Source: Xanthobacteraceae bacterium | GTDB lineage: Bacteria; Pseudomonadota; Alphaproteobacteria; Rhizobiales; Xanthobacteraceae | Reading direction: 5' to 3' | Assembly (NCBI GenBank): GCA_019750915.1 | Contig: JAIENY010000044.1 | Coordinates: 1-64,000 of the forward strand | Length of the DNA: 64,000 nt | Shown: piece by piece, positions 43,662-52,962 of the stretch | Layout of the letters: the number at the start of each line of letters is the position of its first letter | Position numbering within the stretch: position 1 is the first letter of the stretch | Translations under genes and position numbers: made by a program | Notes under the pieces: model-generated | Seen by the model: the letters and a program-made list of their open reading frames with translations, nothing else | Databases searched by the model: none | What the model was told of the DNA's origin: nothing

Positions 43662-45647
43662 TCACTCCGCTGGCTGCAAGACGCCGGCCTTGGAGCGTGC
43701 GGGCTTGGGGGCCCCAACCCGCAGCCGCCGGTCCGACAGCGACAGCAGGCCACCGAGCGCCATCAGCACCGGGCCGTACCAGATCAACAGCACCATCGGC
43801 TTGTCGTAAATCCGAGCCGTGATCGCGCCGTCAGGCGTGGCATCGCCGAGTGAAATATACAATTGGCTGACGCCGCGCCGCAGCAGCGCTGCCTCGGTGG
43901 TGGACACCCCCCGCGTGAAGAAGCTGCGCTTGGAGGGCGCCATGGTGCCGACCACCACGCCGTCGCGCGTGACAGTGAAACGGGCAATATCTTCGCGGTA
44001 GTTCGGACCGGGCTGTCCGGTACTGCCGTCGAATGTCACGACATATCCCCCGACCTGAGCGTGATCGCCCGGCCGCATGTTGCCGATATACTCGCTGTTC
44101 CATGTACTTTCACAAACGACCCCGATCAGCGCGATACCAAGACCCGCGTGAGCGAAGGCGGCTCCCCATGCCGAACGGGGCAAGCCCCTGGCGCGCTGCC
44201 ATGAGGTCACAAGTGGCGCCTGAAACAGCTTGATACGGTCGGCAATGTCGGTGATCGCACCAAGGACGACAAAAACCGCCACCCCGATCGCCAACGGCGC
44301 GAGGGTCGATCCGCCGCGAACCCAGGCCCAGACCACCGCCGACGTCACGAGTCCGACGACAGCCGCCAGCATCAGACGCTGGGCTGCGGCCAGAAGATCG
44401 CCGCGTTTCCACGCCAGAAAAGGGCCGAACGGCATGACCAGCAACAGCGGCACGAACAGTGGCGCAAACGTCAGGTTGAAGAACGGCGCACCGACGGAAA
44501 TCTTGGCGCCGGTGAGAACCTCCAGCCCGAGCGGATAAAGCGTTCCGACTAGAACTGTCGCGCACGCCGTAGTCAGCAGCAGGTTGTTCAGAACAAGCGC
44601 CCCCTCACGTGAGATCGGCGCGAACAGGCCGCCCTGCTTCAGCGTAGAGGCGCGCCATGCATAAAGCGACAGGCTGCCGCCGATAAAAACACACAGCAGC
44701 AGGAGAATGAAAACACCGCGCGTCGGATCGGTCGCAAAAGCATGGACCGAGGTGAGCACTCCGGAGCGGACAAGGAAAGTACCGAGCAGCGACAGCGAGA
44801 ATGTCAGGATCGCAAGCAAGACCGTCCAGACTTTAAGCGCCTCTCGCTTCTCCATCACCAGAGCCGAGTGCAACAATGCAGTGCCCGCCAGCCACGGCAT
44901 CAGCGAAGCATTTTCCACCGGGTCCCAGAACCACCAGCCGCCCCAGCCGAGTTCGTAATAGGCCCAATACGATCCCATCGCGATACCAAGCGTCAGGAAT
45001 ATCCACGCAACCAGCGTCCATGGACGCACCCAGCGCGCCCAGGCCGCATCGATCCGTCCTTCGATCAGCGCGGCTATGGCAAAGGAAAATGAAATCGAGA
45101 ACCCGACATAACCGAGATAGAGCATCGGCGGATGCACAGCGAGGCCGATATCCTGCAGCACCGGATTGAGATCGCGCCCTTCGATCGGCGGATTGGAAAT
45201 CCGCAGGAATGGATTCGAGGTCAGCAGAATGAACAGGTAGAACGCGCTCGCGATCCACGCCTGCACCGCCAGCACATGGGCGCGGAGCGAGGTCGGAAGA
45301 TTATTACCAAACGCGGCCACCAGAGCGCCGAACAGCGCGAGGATAAAAACCCACAGCAACATGGAGCCTTCGTGATTGCCCCAGACGCCGGTGATTTTAT
45401 AGATCAGAGGCTTCAGCGAGTGGGAGTTCTCGTAGACGTTGAGAACCGAGAAATCAGACGTCACATGAAGCGTCACGAGAGCCGCGAACGACGCCGCAAC
45501 GAACAGAAACTGCGTCAAAGCTGTCGAGCGCGATACGTTCATCAACGCCGGATCTCCGACCCTCGCGCCGATCAGCGGAACGACGGACTGAATCAGCGCC
45601 AAAGCCAGCGCGAGCACGAGAGCATAATGTCCACACTCCGCAATCAC
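43662..45647 (-). CDS. ccmF: Cytochrome c maturation protein CcmF (haem lyase; CycK)
   Basis: A 661-residue inner-membrane protein with about fifteen helices, the core of the haem ligation complex with CcmH and CcmI. The tryptophan-rich haem-binding segment [19 protein letters not shown] is at about 225-245, and conserved His residues lie in the surrounding loops. Length matches CcmF (about 650). It overlaps ccmE by four bases at its start. Confidence 0.96.
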   Translation of the reverse strand: MIAECGHYALVLALALALIQSVVPLIGARVGDPALMNVSRSTALTQFLFVAASFAALVTLHVTSDFSVLNVYENSHSLKPLIYKITGVWGNHEGSMLLWVFILALFGALVAAFGNNLPTSLRAHVLAVQAWIASAFYLFILLTSNPFLRISNPPIEGRDLNPVLQDIGLAVHPPMLYLGYVGFSISFSFAIAALIEGRIDAAWARWVRPWTLVAWIFLTLGIAMGSYWAYYELGWGGWWFWDPVENASLMPWLAGTALLHSALVMEKREALKVWTVLLAILTFSLSLLGTFLVRSGVLTSVHAFATDPTRGVFILLLLCVFIGGSLSLYAWRASTLKQGGLFAPISREGALVLNNLLLTTACATVLVGTLYPLGLEVLTGAKISVGAPFFNLTFAPLFVPLLLVMPFGPFLAWKRGDLLAAAQRLMLAAVVGLVTSAVVWAWVRGGSTLAPLAIGVAVFVVLGAITDIADRIKLFQAPLVTSWQRARGLPRSAWGAAFAHAGLGIALIGVVCESTWNSEYIGNMRPGDHAQVGGYVVTFDGSTGQPGPNYREDIARFTVTRDGVVVGTMAPSKRSFFTRGVSTTEAALLRRGVSQLYISLGDATPDGAITARIYDKPMVLLIWYGPVLMALGGLLSLSDRRLRVGAPKPARSKAGVLQPAE

Positions 45648-46117
45648 TTGGATGCCTCCGCGCCGGTAGTGGACATCTTTCCGTAATCGTCCTTCCAGTG
45701 GCCTTCTTTCTTGAGCTCGTCGGCGACTGCCTTGGGCATGTAGGTTTCGTCATGCTTGGCAAGGACTGTATCTGCGCGAAACACCCCGCTCGAATCCAGC
45801 GCCCCCTCCGAGATTATTCCTTGTCCCTCGCGAAACAGGTCAGGCAGAATTCCTTGATAGGCGACCGGGATGGTGGCCTGTCCGTCGGTCACCTCAAAGC
45901 GCACTTTCAACTGATCGCCGCGCACCAGCGAGCCCTTTTCCACCAGGCCGCCGAGGCGAAAGTGCGTCCCGGGCATGATGTGCTGTTCGGCGATTTTGCC
46001 GGGCGTGGTGAAAAACATGATCGAACCGCGCATTGCGTTCAGCACCAGACCGACCGCGACGGCCAGAACGGCAATCGCACATCCAATCAATGTCAGCCGC
46101 CGCTGCCTGCGTGTCAT
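45644..46117 (-). CDS. ccmE: Cytochrome c maturation haem chaperone CcmE (CycJ)
   Basis: A 157-residue periplasmic haem chaperone with an N-terminal membrane helix (about 7-28) and a beta-barrel OB domain. The haem-binding His is in [11 protein letters not shown] near residue 125 (HDExY motif). [17 protein letters not shown] at about 50-65 is typical. The gene lies three bases after ccmI and overlaps ccmF by four. Confidence 0.96.
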   Translation of the reverse strand: MTRRQRRLTLIGCAIAVLAVAVGLVLNAMRGSIMFFTTPGKIAEQHIMPGTHFRLGGLVEKGSLVRGDQLKVRFEVTDGQATIPVAYQGILPDLFREGQGIISEGALDSSGVFRADTVLAKHDETYMPKAVADELKKEGHWKDDYGKMSTTGAEASK

Positions 46118-46120
46118 GCC

Positions 46121-47242
46121 TTACCCATCGAATCCCATGTCCTTGAGGCCGTCGTTCAGCTGGCGCAAACGTTCCGGATTTTTGATCAGCGCCTGCTGAG
46201 CTTCATGACGTGCCGCGGCCGCCTTGTCCTTCTCGCCAAGAACCATATAGGCCCGCGTCAGCCGCAACCATCCTTCCACATCGTCTGTGTTGGATTTGAG
46301 ACGTGTGGCGAGGCGGTCAACCATGCTGCGGATCATCGCGCCGCGGTCGGCCGCTCCCATGCCCTCTACCGACGACATCTGTTCATCGGAAAGTTGCGGC
46401 GCCCTGACACCACTTACTCGTGCAAGCGATTCCTGCACCACCGGTTTCCAGGAGGCGTTGGCCGGTGCGCTGGCAAGCATCGCCCGCCACAGATCGGCAG
46501 CCTTCGCGGTTTGGCCATCCTGCTCTGCCGCCAGACCGACGAAGTAACGCGCCTTGACGTCGTCGGGATCGAGCGCGATGGCGCGATCGAACTCCGTCTT
46601 TGCATCTGCCGTCACGACGCCGTTCGCGGCGGCAGTGACAGCTTCACCCAGGTCCGAGTGGCGGGCGGCATTTTCACCGTCATAAGCCAGCGCCTTGCGG
46701 TAGGCCTGAACCGCTTCATCGTAACGACCAACCTTGAAAAGCACAGGCGCAAGAACCGCCCATCCCCTCCCGTCCGCAGGATTTCTTTCAAGGATCGTCT
46801 GCACCTTTTCAATCAGCCGCTCCAGCGACGCTGCTTCGGGCGACGATGGCTGGGTGCGTGCAGCGAGAGGAAAGTCGGGCAGATCTGGCGAACCGAGACG
46901 TGCGTAAAGGACGAGAGCGACCAACGGGAGCCCAACCAACGCTACGATGGAAATCGCACGGCGATAACCCGCGCTCGATGTCGAGGTCTGAAGCGACTCC
47001 TGATCGGCGGCCGCCAGAAGCCGACGTCCGATTTCGATACGCGCAGCATCCGCCTCGGCGGAGCCAATCAGTCCCGCCGCCACGTCTCGCGTGACCTCGG
47101 CAAGCTGATCCTTATAGACCGCGACCTCGCTGCCGCCCGCAGCCGGCCTTATGCCCCTCCCCAGCGGCCAGAGCACCGAGAACACGGCGGCGGCCGTCAT
47201 CAACGCGAGGATGAACCAAAGCGACATTCCAAGTTCCGGCAC
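46121..47242 (-). CDS. ccmI: Cytochrome c maturation protein CcmI (CycH)
   Basis: A 373-residue protein that chaperones apocytochrome c to the haem ligation complex. Two N-terminal helices (about 5-22 and 92-112) frame a cytoplasmic loop with the CcmI signature (VYKDQLAEVTRD near 43). The periplasmic C-terminal part has TPR repeats (about 150-260; GRGWAVLAPVLFKVGRYDEAVQAYRKAL-type) and ends in another helical repeat. It is the first gene of the ccmIEFH operon. Confidence 0.94.
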   Translation of the reverse strand: MPELGMSLWFILALMTAAAVFSVLWPLGRGIRPAAGGSEVAVYKDQLAEVTRDVAAGLIGSAEADAARIEIGRRLLAAADQESLQTSTSSAGYRRAISIVALVGLPLVALVLYARLGSPDLPDFPLAARTQPSSPEAASLERLIEKVQTILERNPADGRGWAVLAPVLFKVGRYDEAVQAYRKALAYDGENAARHSDLGEAVTAAANGVVTADAKTEFDRAIALDPDDVKARYFVGLAAEQDGQTAKAADLWRAMLASAPANASWKPVVQESLARVSGVRAPQLSDEQMSSVEGMGAADRGAMIRSMVDRLATRLKSNTDDVEGWLRLTRAYMVLGEKDKAAAARHEAQQALIKNPERLRQLNDGLKDMGFDG

Positions 47243-47328
47243 AGAGGCTTACGAGCCTCATTCACGCCCGGTTACACCATGGCAGGCTCGGCATGCAATT
47301 AACAATTCCAAGAACATAGCGCCGGAAC

Positions 47329-48711
47329 CTAGCCGGCTCGGGTCGCCTTCCGCTCGCCGGTCTGTGCGATTTCAGCGGCCTTCTTCATCAGGGAGGCATA
47401 ATCCGGGCCGAACATGACCTCGCAGAAGCGGATCGCCACGGCGACTTGTGCACTGCGGAATGGCCGGGTCCGCGCATCGCTCGCCCGCAGCGACTCAACC
47501 AGTGCTTCGGTCGCCTTCTCGATGTACTGCTGCAAATCGCTGTAGGTGCGCAGCGTCACCTCGTTGATGGCAAGCTCACCGGCATAGTTACGGCAGATCG
47601 CGACAAAGTCGATCAGAGCTGCGGCCTCTTCGACCTCGGTTTCGTCGACGCGGCTGTTGACGGTAATGTCTTTTTCCGGACGCTGGCGCAGCAAACGGCG
47701 GACCCGGCCCGGCACACTATCGATCTCCGACTGCAGCACGTTGGAGATTTCCGCCCGGATGGAGGACAATTGACGACCCCAGCTTGAGTCCGGGCGAATA
47801 TCCAGTTCGGTGCGCAGGCCACGGACACTGTCATGAAGAGTCTTGAGGTGGCTCGCCGTATCGTCGAACCGCCCGTGCCGGATATCATCGCGCAGCGCGC
47901 CGACCAGCCGCGACATATCCTGAATTGCCATCGTCACCGCAACCCCGAACGGCGTTCCGGCAATTCGGACTTCATCGTCCGACGCTGCAATGGAAATGGC
48001 GAGGCGAATAATTTGCCACGGCGAAGTTAGACGATTCATGATCGTCGACAGCGCAAACGGCAGTGACTGAGGCGTCTGTAACGAGGGGATATTGAGGGCG
48101 GCGGTGGCGGACGCCACCTGTGACTCGCCGAAGTTGCGCATCGCAGGCAGCCGGGAATTCAATGTCTCCAGAGCCTCTCGAACCTTCAAGACCGCACCGA
48201 TCGAGGGAATGTCCTCCACGACACTCGGCGTTCCAATGCGCCCCAGCAGGCGATGACGATCGTCCCCGGAGGTGGCATTTGCGATCGCTTCAGCGGTGAT
48301 GGCCTGCATTCGGTGGACCGCGCGCTCCCGCTCGGCCGCGCTTAGGCGAGGACTGGCGACCGCTGTCTCGAATGTTTCGGTTTCGGCAGACTCCCCTTCG
48401 CGTCGCAGCCACAGCCACACCGGCGAAAGCGACTGCCTGCGAATCTGGCCCGGCCTGACCGGTCCTGAACCGTCCACCAGAAACGGTTCAAGCGGTGCAA
48501 ACAAAAGCCGGACCGGGTCATCGGTTCGAGGTGCGGTGTCCTCGTCGGCCCCCCGGACAATCTTGCGGAGTTCGCCCAGAATAAGATTGGGAACGGTCGC
48601 ATCTTCCCCGCGGTCGAGCGCCCGCTCGAACTCGCGCATCAACAAGGCCTGCGACTTCGGCGGCAGGTCTGTGAGAAAGGCTCTTAATCGCTCGAGTTTT
48701 TCAGGGACCAT
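47329..48711 (-). CDS. Conserved protein of unknown function (460 aa)
   Basis: A soluble-looking protein of 460 residues, mostly helical, with no signal peptide or membrane segment. It starts MVPEKLERLRAFLTDLPPK, has a proline-containing FAPLEPFLVDG loop near 70, and a long helical middle (about 180-330). Amphipathic helices with DLSRLVGALRDD-like spacing suggest protein contacts. I do not recognise the family; similar proteins are found beside ccm genes in Bradyrhizobium-like genomes, as far as I recall. It sits between ccmI and the FeuQ-like kinase on the same strand. ATG 48711 is chosen; the frame is open 24 codons further up. Confidence 0.7.
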   Translation of the reverse strand: MVPEKLERLRAFLTDLPPKSQALLMREFERALDRGEDATVPNLILGELRKIVRGADEDTAPRTDDPVRLLFAPLEPFLVDGSGPVRPGQIRRQSLSPVWLWLRREGESAETETFETAVASPRLSAAERERAVHRMQAITAEAIANATSGDDRHRLLGRIGTPSVVEDIPSIGAVLKVREALETLNSRLPAMRNFGESQVASATAALNIPSLQTPQSLPFALSTIMNRLTSPWQIIRLAISIAASDDEVRIAGTPFGVAVTMAIQDMSRLVGALRDDIRHGRFDDTASHLKTLHDSVRGLRTELDIRPDSSWGRQLSSIRAEISNVLQSEIDSVPGRVRRLLRQRPEKDITVNSRVDETEVEEAAALIDFVAICRNYAGELAINEVTLRTYSDLQQYIEKATEALVESLRASDARTRPFRSAQVAVAIRFCEVMFGPDYASLMKKAAEIAQTGERKATRAG

Positions 48712-48820
48712 GACGAACGAGTCTTTAGGGACGGCCCATAAAAAGGGCACCCTTCTGGGTAGCCTGCACGTCGTTAATTTCACGTTTAGGAATGACGCGG
48801 TCCCTGGCGAGAAAGCCCGA

Positions 48821-50260
48821 TCAGGACACGGCCGCCGGAAGCGTCAATTCGGCCCGCACCCCCCCTGTGGGGGCCTGATCGAGCGTCAGGTTTCCGCCAT
48901 ACAGACGGGCCAGATCGACCACGATCGCAAGCCCCAGTCCAGATCCGGGCTTTGATTCATCCAGCCGCTGCCCACGCTTCACCACCTGGGTTCGCTCCGC
49001 TGCCGATAGCCCTCGTCCGTCATCATCAACCACGATCCTGAGCATCGGCTCCAGCCCCCGCGCGGCAGGCGAAGACAGCGAGACGTCGACAAAAACGTGC
49101 TGCTCGGCCCATTTGCAGGCGTTGTCCACCAGATTGCCGACCATCTCTTCGAGATCCTGACGCTCGCCCCGGAAACTCGCACTTTCCGGCACTGTCAGTC
49201 TGATTTCGACGTTTCGATCACGGTGGATTTTTTCCATCGTGCGCGTCAGCGCCTCCAGCACCGGGCCCACGTCCGTCACGCTGCCGACAACGGTCAGACG
49301 GGCGGCAATACGGGCGCGCTCCAGATGGTGAGCGACCTGATTGCGCATGATATCGACCTGTTCGAGCACCTTGGTGGAGAAGGAATCGCCGCCATGGGCA
49401 ACCGCCTCGTTCACGATGACGGAGAGCGGTGTCTTGATCGCGTGCGCCAGATTGCCGACGTGCGTGCGTGCACGTTCGACAATCGCGCGATTGGCTTCGA
49501 TCAGCGCATTCGTTTCGTGCGCCAACGGTTCGATTTCATTCGGGAAATCGCCTTCGAGGCGCTCCGCCTTCCCTGAGCGGATGTCGGCGAGCGCGTTCGA
49601 AATTCGCTTCAGCGGCAACAGGCCGAAGCGAACCTGGAAGGCGGTGGTAAGCAGAAGTCCGGCTGTCAGTGCGGCGAATGTTCCGGCGAGGTACCAGTCA
49701 AACAACCGCGTCTCGGCCGAAATCTCGGTGGCGTCCCCCGCGATGGTGACGATGTATTTGCCGTCCGCACCCAGATCGATCGGGCGCTCGACCACACGAA
49801 GGCGCTGATCCTCGGGGCCGATCACATAACCCACCCTCACGCCCGACGCTGTCAGCGGGATGCCGGCATTGAGCTTTGGCAGATTGGCGTCCCACAGCGA
49901 GCGGGACGACCGGGAATCCTGCTTGACCGGATCAAGGTTCTCGATCTCCCAATACCAGCCCGACAGCGGAAGTTCGAACAGCGGTTCGCCAAGCGCAGGA
50001 ATGCTTTTGTCCGGATTTTTCTCGGCGCTCTTTTCGGGATTCTTGCCTCCCGTTTTTCCCGAAGCCTTTTCGGCCGGTTCGTCTGAGGCTGTGACTTCCG
50101 CAATCAGCGTGCGCAGATAAAAATTCAGTCGCCGGTCGAATGCGCGCTCAACCGAATGGCTGTAGAGCGACGACAACGCAAAACCGGTGACCGTCAGAAT
50201 CAGGATCACCCACGCCGCGGCAGACAGAAAAAGCCGCGTCGCGAGTGAATTAGCGCGCAT
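48821..50260 (-). CDS. Sensor histidine kinase, FeuQ/PhoQ-like
   Basis: A 479-residue kinase with two membrane helices (about 12-32 and 190-210). The periplasmic domain between them contains an unusual charged Lys/Glu/Pro-rich stretch (about 62-90) and the WYWEIENLD segment. HAMP, HisKA with the phosphoacceptor in NLAHAIKTPLSVIVNEA (near 270), and an ATPase domain (NLVDNACKWA; DDGRGLSAAER; GSGLGLAIVVDLA) follow. It overlaps the response regulator gene by 11 bases. In Rhizobiaceae FeuQ/FeuP control cyclic glucan export and osmoadaptation; PhoQ-like Mg2+ sensing is an alternative. Confidence 0.87.
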   Translation of the reverse strand: MRANSLATRLFLSAAAWVILILTVTGFALSSLYSHSVERAFDRRLNFYLRTLIAEVTASDEPAEKASGKTGGKNPEKSAEKNPDKSIPALGEPLFELPLSGWYWEIENLDPVKQDSRSSRSLWDANLPKLNAGIPLTASGVRVGYVIGPEDQRLRVVERPIDLGADGKYIVTIAGDATEISAETRLFDWYLAGTFAALTAGLLLTTAFQVRFGLLPLKRISNALADIRSGKAERLEGDFPNEIEPLAHETNALIEANRAIVERARTHVGNLAHAIKTPLSVIVNEAVAHGGDSFSTKVLEQVDIMRNQVAHHLERARIAARLTVVGSVTDVGPVLEALTRTMEKIHRDRNVEIRLTVPESASFRGERQDLEEMVGNLVDNACKWAEQHVFVDVSLSSPAARGLEPMLRIVVDDDGRGLSAAERTQVVKRGQRLDESKPGSGLGLAIVVDLARLYGGNLTLDQAPTGGVRAELTLPAAVS

Positions 50261-50927
50261 CGGCCGCGGGCGGTTGGGCCAGCATATAGCCTAGCCCGCG
50301 TACGGTCTGGATAATGTCGACGTCGAGCTTCTTGCGGATACGCCCGACAAAGACCTCGATGGTGTTCGAATCGCGATCGAAGTCCTGATCGTACAGATGC
50401 TCGACAAGCTCGGTGCGGGAGACCACACGCCCGGCGTGGTGCATCAGATAGTCGAGCAGATTGTATTCGTGCGATGTCAGCTTGACCGGATTGCCGTTGA
50501 CGCTGACCCGTTTGGTTCTGGTATCGAGCAGCACCGGCCCGCAGACCAGCTCACTTTGGGCGTGTCCGGCCGAGCGCCGCAGCAGCGCGCGGATGCGGGC
50601 GAGAACCTCCTCAAGATGAAACGGCTTGGCCACGTAATCGTCGGCCCCTGCATCGAATCCCTGCACCTTGTCGCTCCAGCGGTCGCGCGCGGTCAGGATC
50701 AGAACAGGCATAACCCGCTTGTTGCGCCGCCAGGCTTCCAGAACGGAAATTCCGTCCATTTTCGGCAAACCGATATCCAGGACCACGGCATCGTAAGGTT
50801 CGCTGTCGCCGAGGAAATGTCCCTCCTCGCCATCGAACGCCCGATCGACGGCGTAGCCGGCATCGGTCAGCGCGGCCGCGAGTTGGCGATTGAGATCTGG
50901 ATCATCTTCGACGACAAGAAGGCGCAA
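50250..50927 (-). CDS. OmpR-family response regulator, FeuP/PhoP-like
   Basis: A 225-residue regulator: receiver domain (LLVVEDDPDL at the start; Asp in VVLDIGLPKMDG near 51; Lys in YVAKPF near 101) and OmpR-type winged helix (about 125-217; LTSHEYNLLDYLM, SNTIEVFVGRIRKKL, TVRGLGYML). The wording is that of the FeuP/PhoP group of alphaproteobacteria. It overlaps the kinase gene and is the first gene of the pair. The start (ATG 50927) follows directly on the receiver motif. Confidence 0.92.
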   Translation of the reverse strand: MRLLVVEDDPDLNRQLAAALTDAGYAVDRAFDGEEGHFLGDSEPYDAVVLDIGLPKMDGISVLEAWRRNKRVMPVLILTARDRWSDKVQGFDAGADDYVAKPFHLEEVLARIRALLRRSAGHAQSELVCGPVLLDTRTKRVSVNGNPVKLTSHEYNLLDYLMHHAGRVVSRTELVEHLYDQDFDRDSNTIEVFVGRIRKKLDVDIIQTVRGLGYMLAQPPAADAR

Positions 50928-51008
50928 GTTAGTCTCCGGAATCCGAACTCTGATAACGTCAAGATGACCTGCACCGCCGTGAATGGCAAATGAATGGCGA
51001 GGATCGGG

Positions 51009-51368
51009 CTACCTTACATTTTTGTTAGCTGCCGGGCCTCGAAGTCCCGAATCAATAGAGCCAAGACGCTGACGCGCGGATTGAGCGCGCTCGTTCTGCT
51101 TCAGGAACGTGACGCCCATCTGGCTGCCGTTGACCCAGGCCAGCCGGCAGCGACGGAAAGCCACGCCAACCGAAGACAGCGACAGAAAGAACTCGTCGAG
51201 CTTCAGCCCGCTGAGCGAATGTTTGAGCTCCAGCAACGCTCCCGTGTCGGACACGTCGAGCATGGTGCATTCGCGATACCACGACCCGTCAATTGCGATA
51301 ATTCTCATGGAGTGGCCCACGCCAAACTCGATGCGGGCAACCTGCCGCTTATCCTGCTTCGTTTCCAT
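51009..51368 (-). CDS. PilZ-domain protein
   Basis: A 119-residue protein made of one PilZ domain. The c-di-GMP-binding parts are recognisable: an Arg/Lys-rich start (KQDKRQVARIEF) in place of RxxxR and DVSDTGALLE matching the D/NxSxxG motif. The C terminus is basic. It is likely a c-di-GMP receptor or a derived protein; the first motif is not perfect, so binding is uncertain. It stands alone, 81 bases upstream of the feuP-like gene on the chromosome (same strand), without an obvious shared operon. Confidence 0.8.
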   Translation of the reverse strand: METKQDKRQVARIEFGVGHSMRIIAIDGSWYRECTMLDVSDTGALLELKHSLSGLKLDEFFLSLSSVGVAFRRCRLAWVNGSQMGVTFLKQNERAQSARQRLGSIDSGLRGPAANKNVR

Positions 51369-51581
51369 CACGATACGACCAATGAAGTAAGTAAATATTC
51401 GCGCTTGGTAGTCGCTGGACTTGAAAAATTACTTAAGTCAATCGACAGGAACGGGCCGGCTGTCGCTCAGTTTTTTTGCTTCGAGTCCTCATCAGCCGGT
51501 GCCCGATGCGAAAATGCCGTCAGTTCCGGCCAACGAGATACTTTATAAGCATCCCGTTAACCGCAATATCATCCGCGCGTG

Positions 51582-51833
51582 TTATGTCGTGGTGGATCCA
51601 TCGTCCGGCGGAAGCTCCTTCAAGAAGGCGTCGGTTGCGGCATTGATCTGAGAAAGCGTGGCATCGATCTGTTCTCGCGTCGCATTGGCGCCTTGAATCA
51701 ACCCTGCGATGGCTTGCACGTAAGGCACCGAAGACAAAATCCCCTCCTCGATCGCCGGAGCGACTTTCACGATCGCGCTGACGATCGCCTCCGCGACCGC
51801 GATACCCGCTTCGACATCTGCTATGCTGACCAT
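51582..51833 (-). CDS. Small hydrophobic helical protein (83 aa)
   Basis: An 83-residue protein starting MVSIADVEAGIAVAEAIVSA and ending in an acidic tail (LPPDDGSTTT). It is Ala/Ile/Val-rich and helical, with one segment (about 10-30) hydrophobic enough to insert in a membrane. No family is recognised. It starts one base after the stop of the lipoprotein gene, and the holin-like gene precedes that, so the three probably act together. Such trios are seen near phage-derived genes, but a lysis role is only a guess. 51372-51581 shows no gene. Confidence 0.6.
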   Translation of the reverse strand: MVSIADVEAGIAVAEAIVSAIVKVAPAIEEGILSSVPYVQAIAGLIQGANATREQIDATLSQINAATDAFLKELPPDDGSTTT

Positions 51834-51834
51834 G

Positions 51835-52227
51835 TTATTGCGCTCCGGAAGCCAATATCTGCTGAACATCGAGCAGCGCCGAACGCGCTGCGCCGATCAC
51901 ATTCGTCACGTCGACTGTGGGATAGGTTCTCTGAAATACGATCGCATTGTTGACCGCGACCTGCGCACGCCGTATCGCGGCCTGGAGATTCACGATCACC
52001 GATCGCTTTGCGCAGATGTTGTTGGCACTTGGGACAGTGCCTGTGCTGCACAGGGGAAGCGCCTTGTAGGCATTCGCGGCGTTCACCGCGACGCCATAGG
52101 CGTTCTCGATGCCGTAGATGGTGTTCAGCGTAACGGCCGTACCGAGATTGAGAGAGGGGAGCGTGGTCTGGCATCCTGCAAGCAGAAGGGCGCCGGCCAG
52201 CGCTGCGACAGCAAAGTGCTTCCGCAT
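51835..52227 (-). CDS. Small lipoprotein (130 aa) in a phage-like trio
   Basis: A 130-residue protein with a lipoprotein signal; the lipobox LLAGC puts the lipidated Cys at residue 19. The mature part is Ala/Asn-rich and helical, with two Cys further on (PLCSTG and NICAKRS) that could form a disulfide. ATG 52227 has GAGGA upstream and gives the signal; the open frame extends far further without meaning. It lies 35 bases after a one- to two-helix protein. It could be a spanin-like or structural envelope protein of phage origin, but no family is recognised. Confidence 0.7.
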   Translation of the reverse strand: MRKHFAVAALAGALLLAGCQTTLPSLNLGTAVTLNTIYGIENAYGVAVNAANAYKALPLCSTGTVPSANNICAKRSVIVNLQAAIRRAQVAVNNAIVFQRTYPTVDVTNVIGAARSALLDVQQILASGAQ

Positions 52228-52262
52228 GGCGATATGATCCTCGACAGTTGGTGGTGGGGTGA

Positions 52263-52523
52263 TCAGGACTTCAGCGTGCCGGTCGCCGAACTGACGACCG
52301 GAACATCGGCGCGGGCCGCCACGTCCACCGGCACGGTGGCGGTTTTGAATTTGACGTAGAGCCCCCAGGCTGCGGCGCAGAGCGCGACCGCTCCGCTCGC
52401 AATCTGAATGAACTGGTCCACCAGCGGGACTACCTGAAGGGCATCGATCTTTCCGCGGCCCGCGAAAAAACTGCCCATTGCAATCAGGACATAGCGAACC
52501 GATTGCCAAAATGAATCTGACAT
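52263..52523 (-). CDS. Small membrane protein, holin-like (86 aa)
   Basis: An 86-residue protein with two hydrophobic segments (about 8-24 and 38-62), separated by a short charged loop (GRGKID), and a soluble tail rich in Ala/Val. This size and layout is that of many phage holin-like proteins. ATG 52523 has GGAG nine bases upstream. It is first in the trio with the lipoprotein and the 83-residue protein. Holin function is inferred only from topology. Confidence 0.6.
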   Translation of the reverse strand: MSDSFWQSVRYVLIAMGSFFAGRGKIDALQVVPLVDQFIQIASGAVALCAAAWGLYVKFKTATVPVDVAARADVPVVSSATGTLKS

Positions 52524-52600
52524 TGTTGGAACTCCATTTTGAATGAGGGAATTGCCCATTCACACAGAGCGGAATATGCTCGGTGGAAACGGGAGGACTG

Positions 52601-52738
52601 ATGGACCGCGACGGCCTGACTGTTCTGTTCACTGCGTTGTTTCTGGTCGCAGTTGTCGTTGCCGGATGTTTCGCGCTTGAGTGGGCGTACACAGAGAGCG
52701 ATCCGATGACCGACATTTCCGCTCAGCAGCGACATTAA
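52601..52738 (+). CDS. Small single-helix membrane protein (45 aa)
   Basis: ATG 52601 is preceded by GGGAGG and opens 45 codons: one strong membrane helix (about 7-27) with a short polar C-terminal tail (YTESDPMTDISAQQRH). No family is recognised. It is divergent from the holin-like gene, which starts 78 bases away. Confidence 0.6.
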   Translation: MDRDGLTVLFTALFLVAVVVAGCFALEWAYTESDPMTDISAQQRH

Positions 52739-52804
52739 AGCCGCCGGGACCGGAACTTCCGTTCGCCCTGACGTTTGTTTCAACGTCTCAGCAAGGAGAC
52801 CGAT

Positions 52805-52903
52805 ATGAAACTCGTGCAGAAGACTGAACGCTACGACGTACTGGCAGCGGCATCGCTGCTGGCGATGGGATTACTGGGCGCATTCCTGGTCGGGGCCATC
52901 TAA
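52805..52903 (+). CDS. Very small single-helix membrane protein (32 aa)
   Basis: ATG 52805 is preceded by AAGGAG seven bases upstream. The 32-residue product has a charged start (MKLVQKTERYD) and a helix of about 20 hydrophobic residues. It follows the 45-residue frame by 66 bases on the same strand; the two may share a transcript. The function is unknown. Confidence 0.55.
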   Translation: MKLVQKTERYDVLAAASLLAMGLLGAFLVGAI

Positions 52904-52962
52904 GCAGAGCGAAGCTGGTAAGCCGAGCGAATCTGGGCGAGCGGTCTGCGGATGCCAAATTC

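Noticed and set aside
45698-47302. A 534-codon open frame opposite ccmE and ccmI
   Set aside because: Antisense to two certain genes; no motif, composition typical of a shadow.
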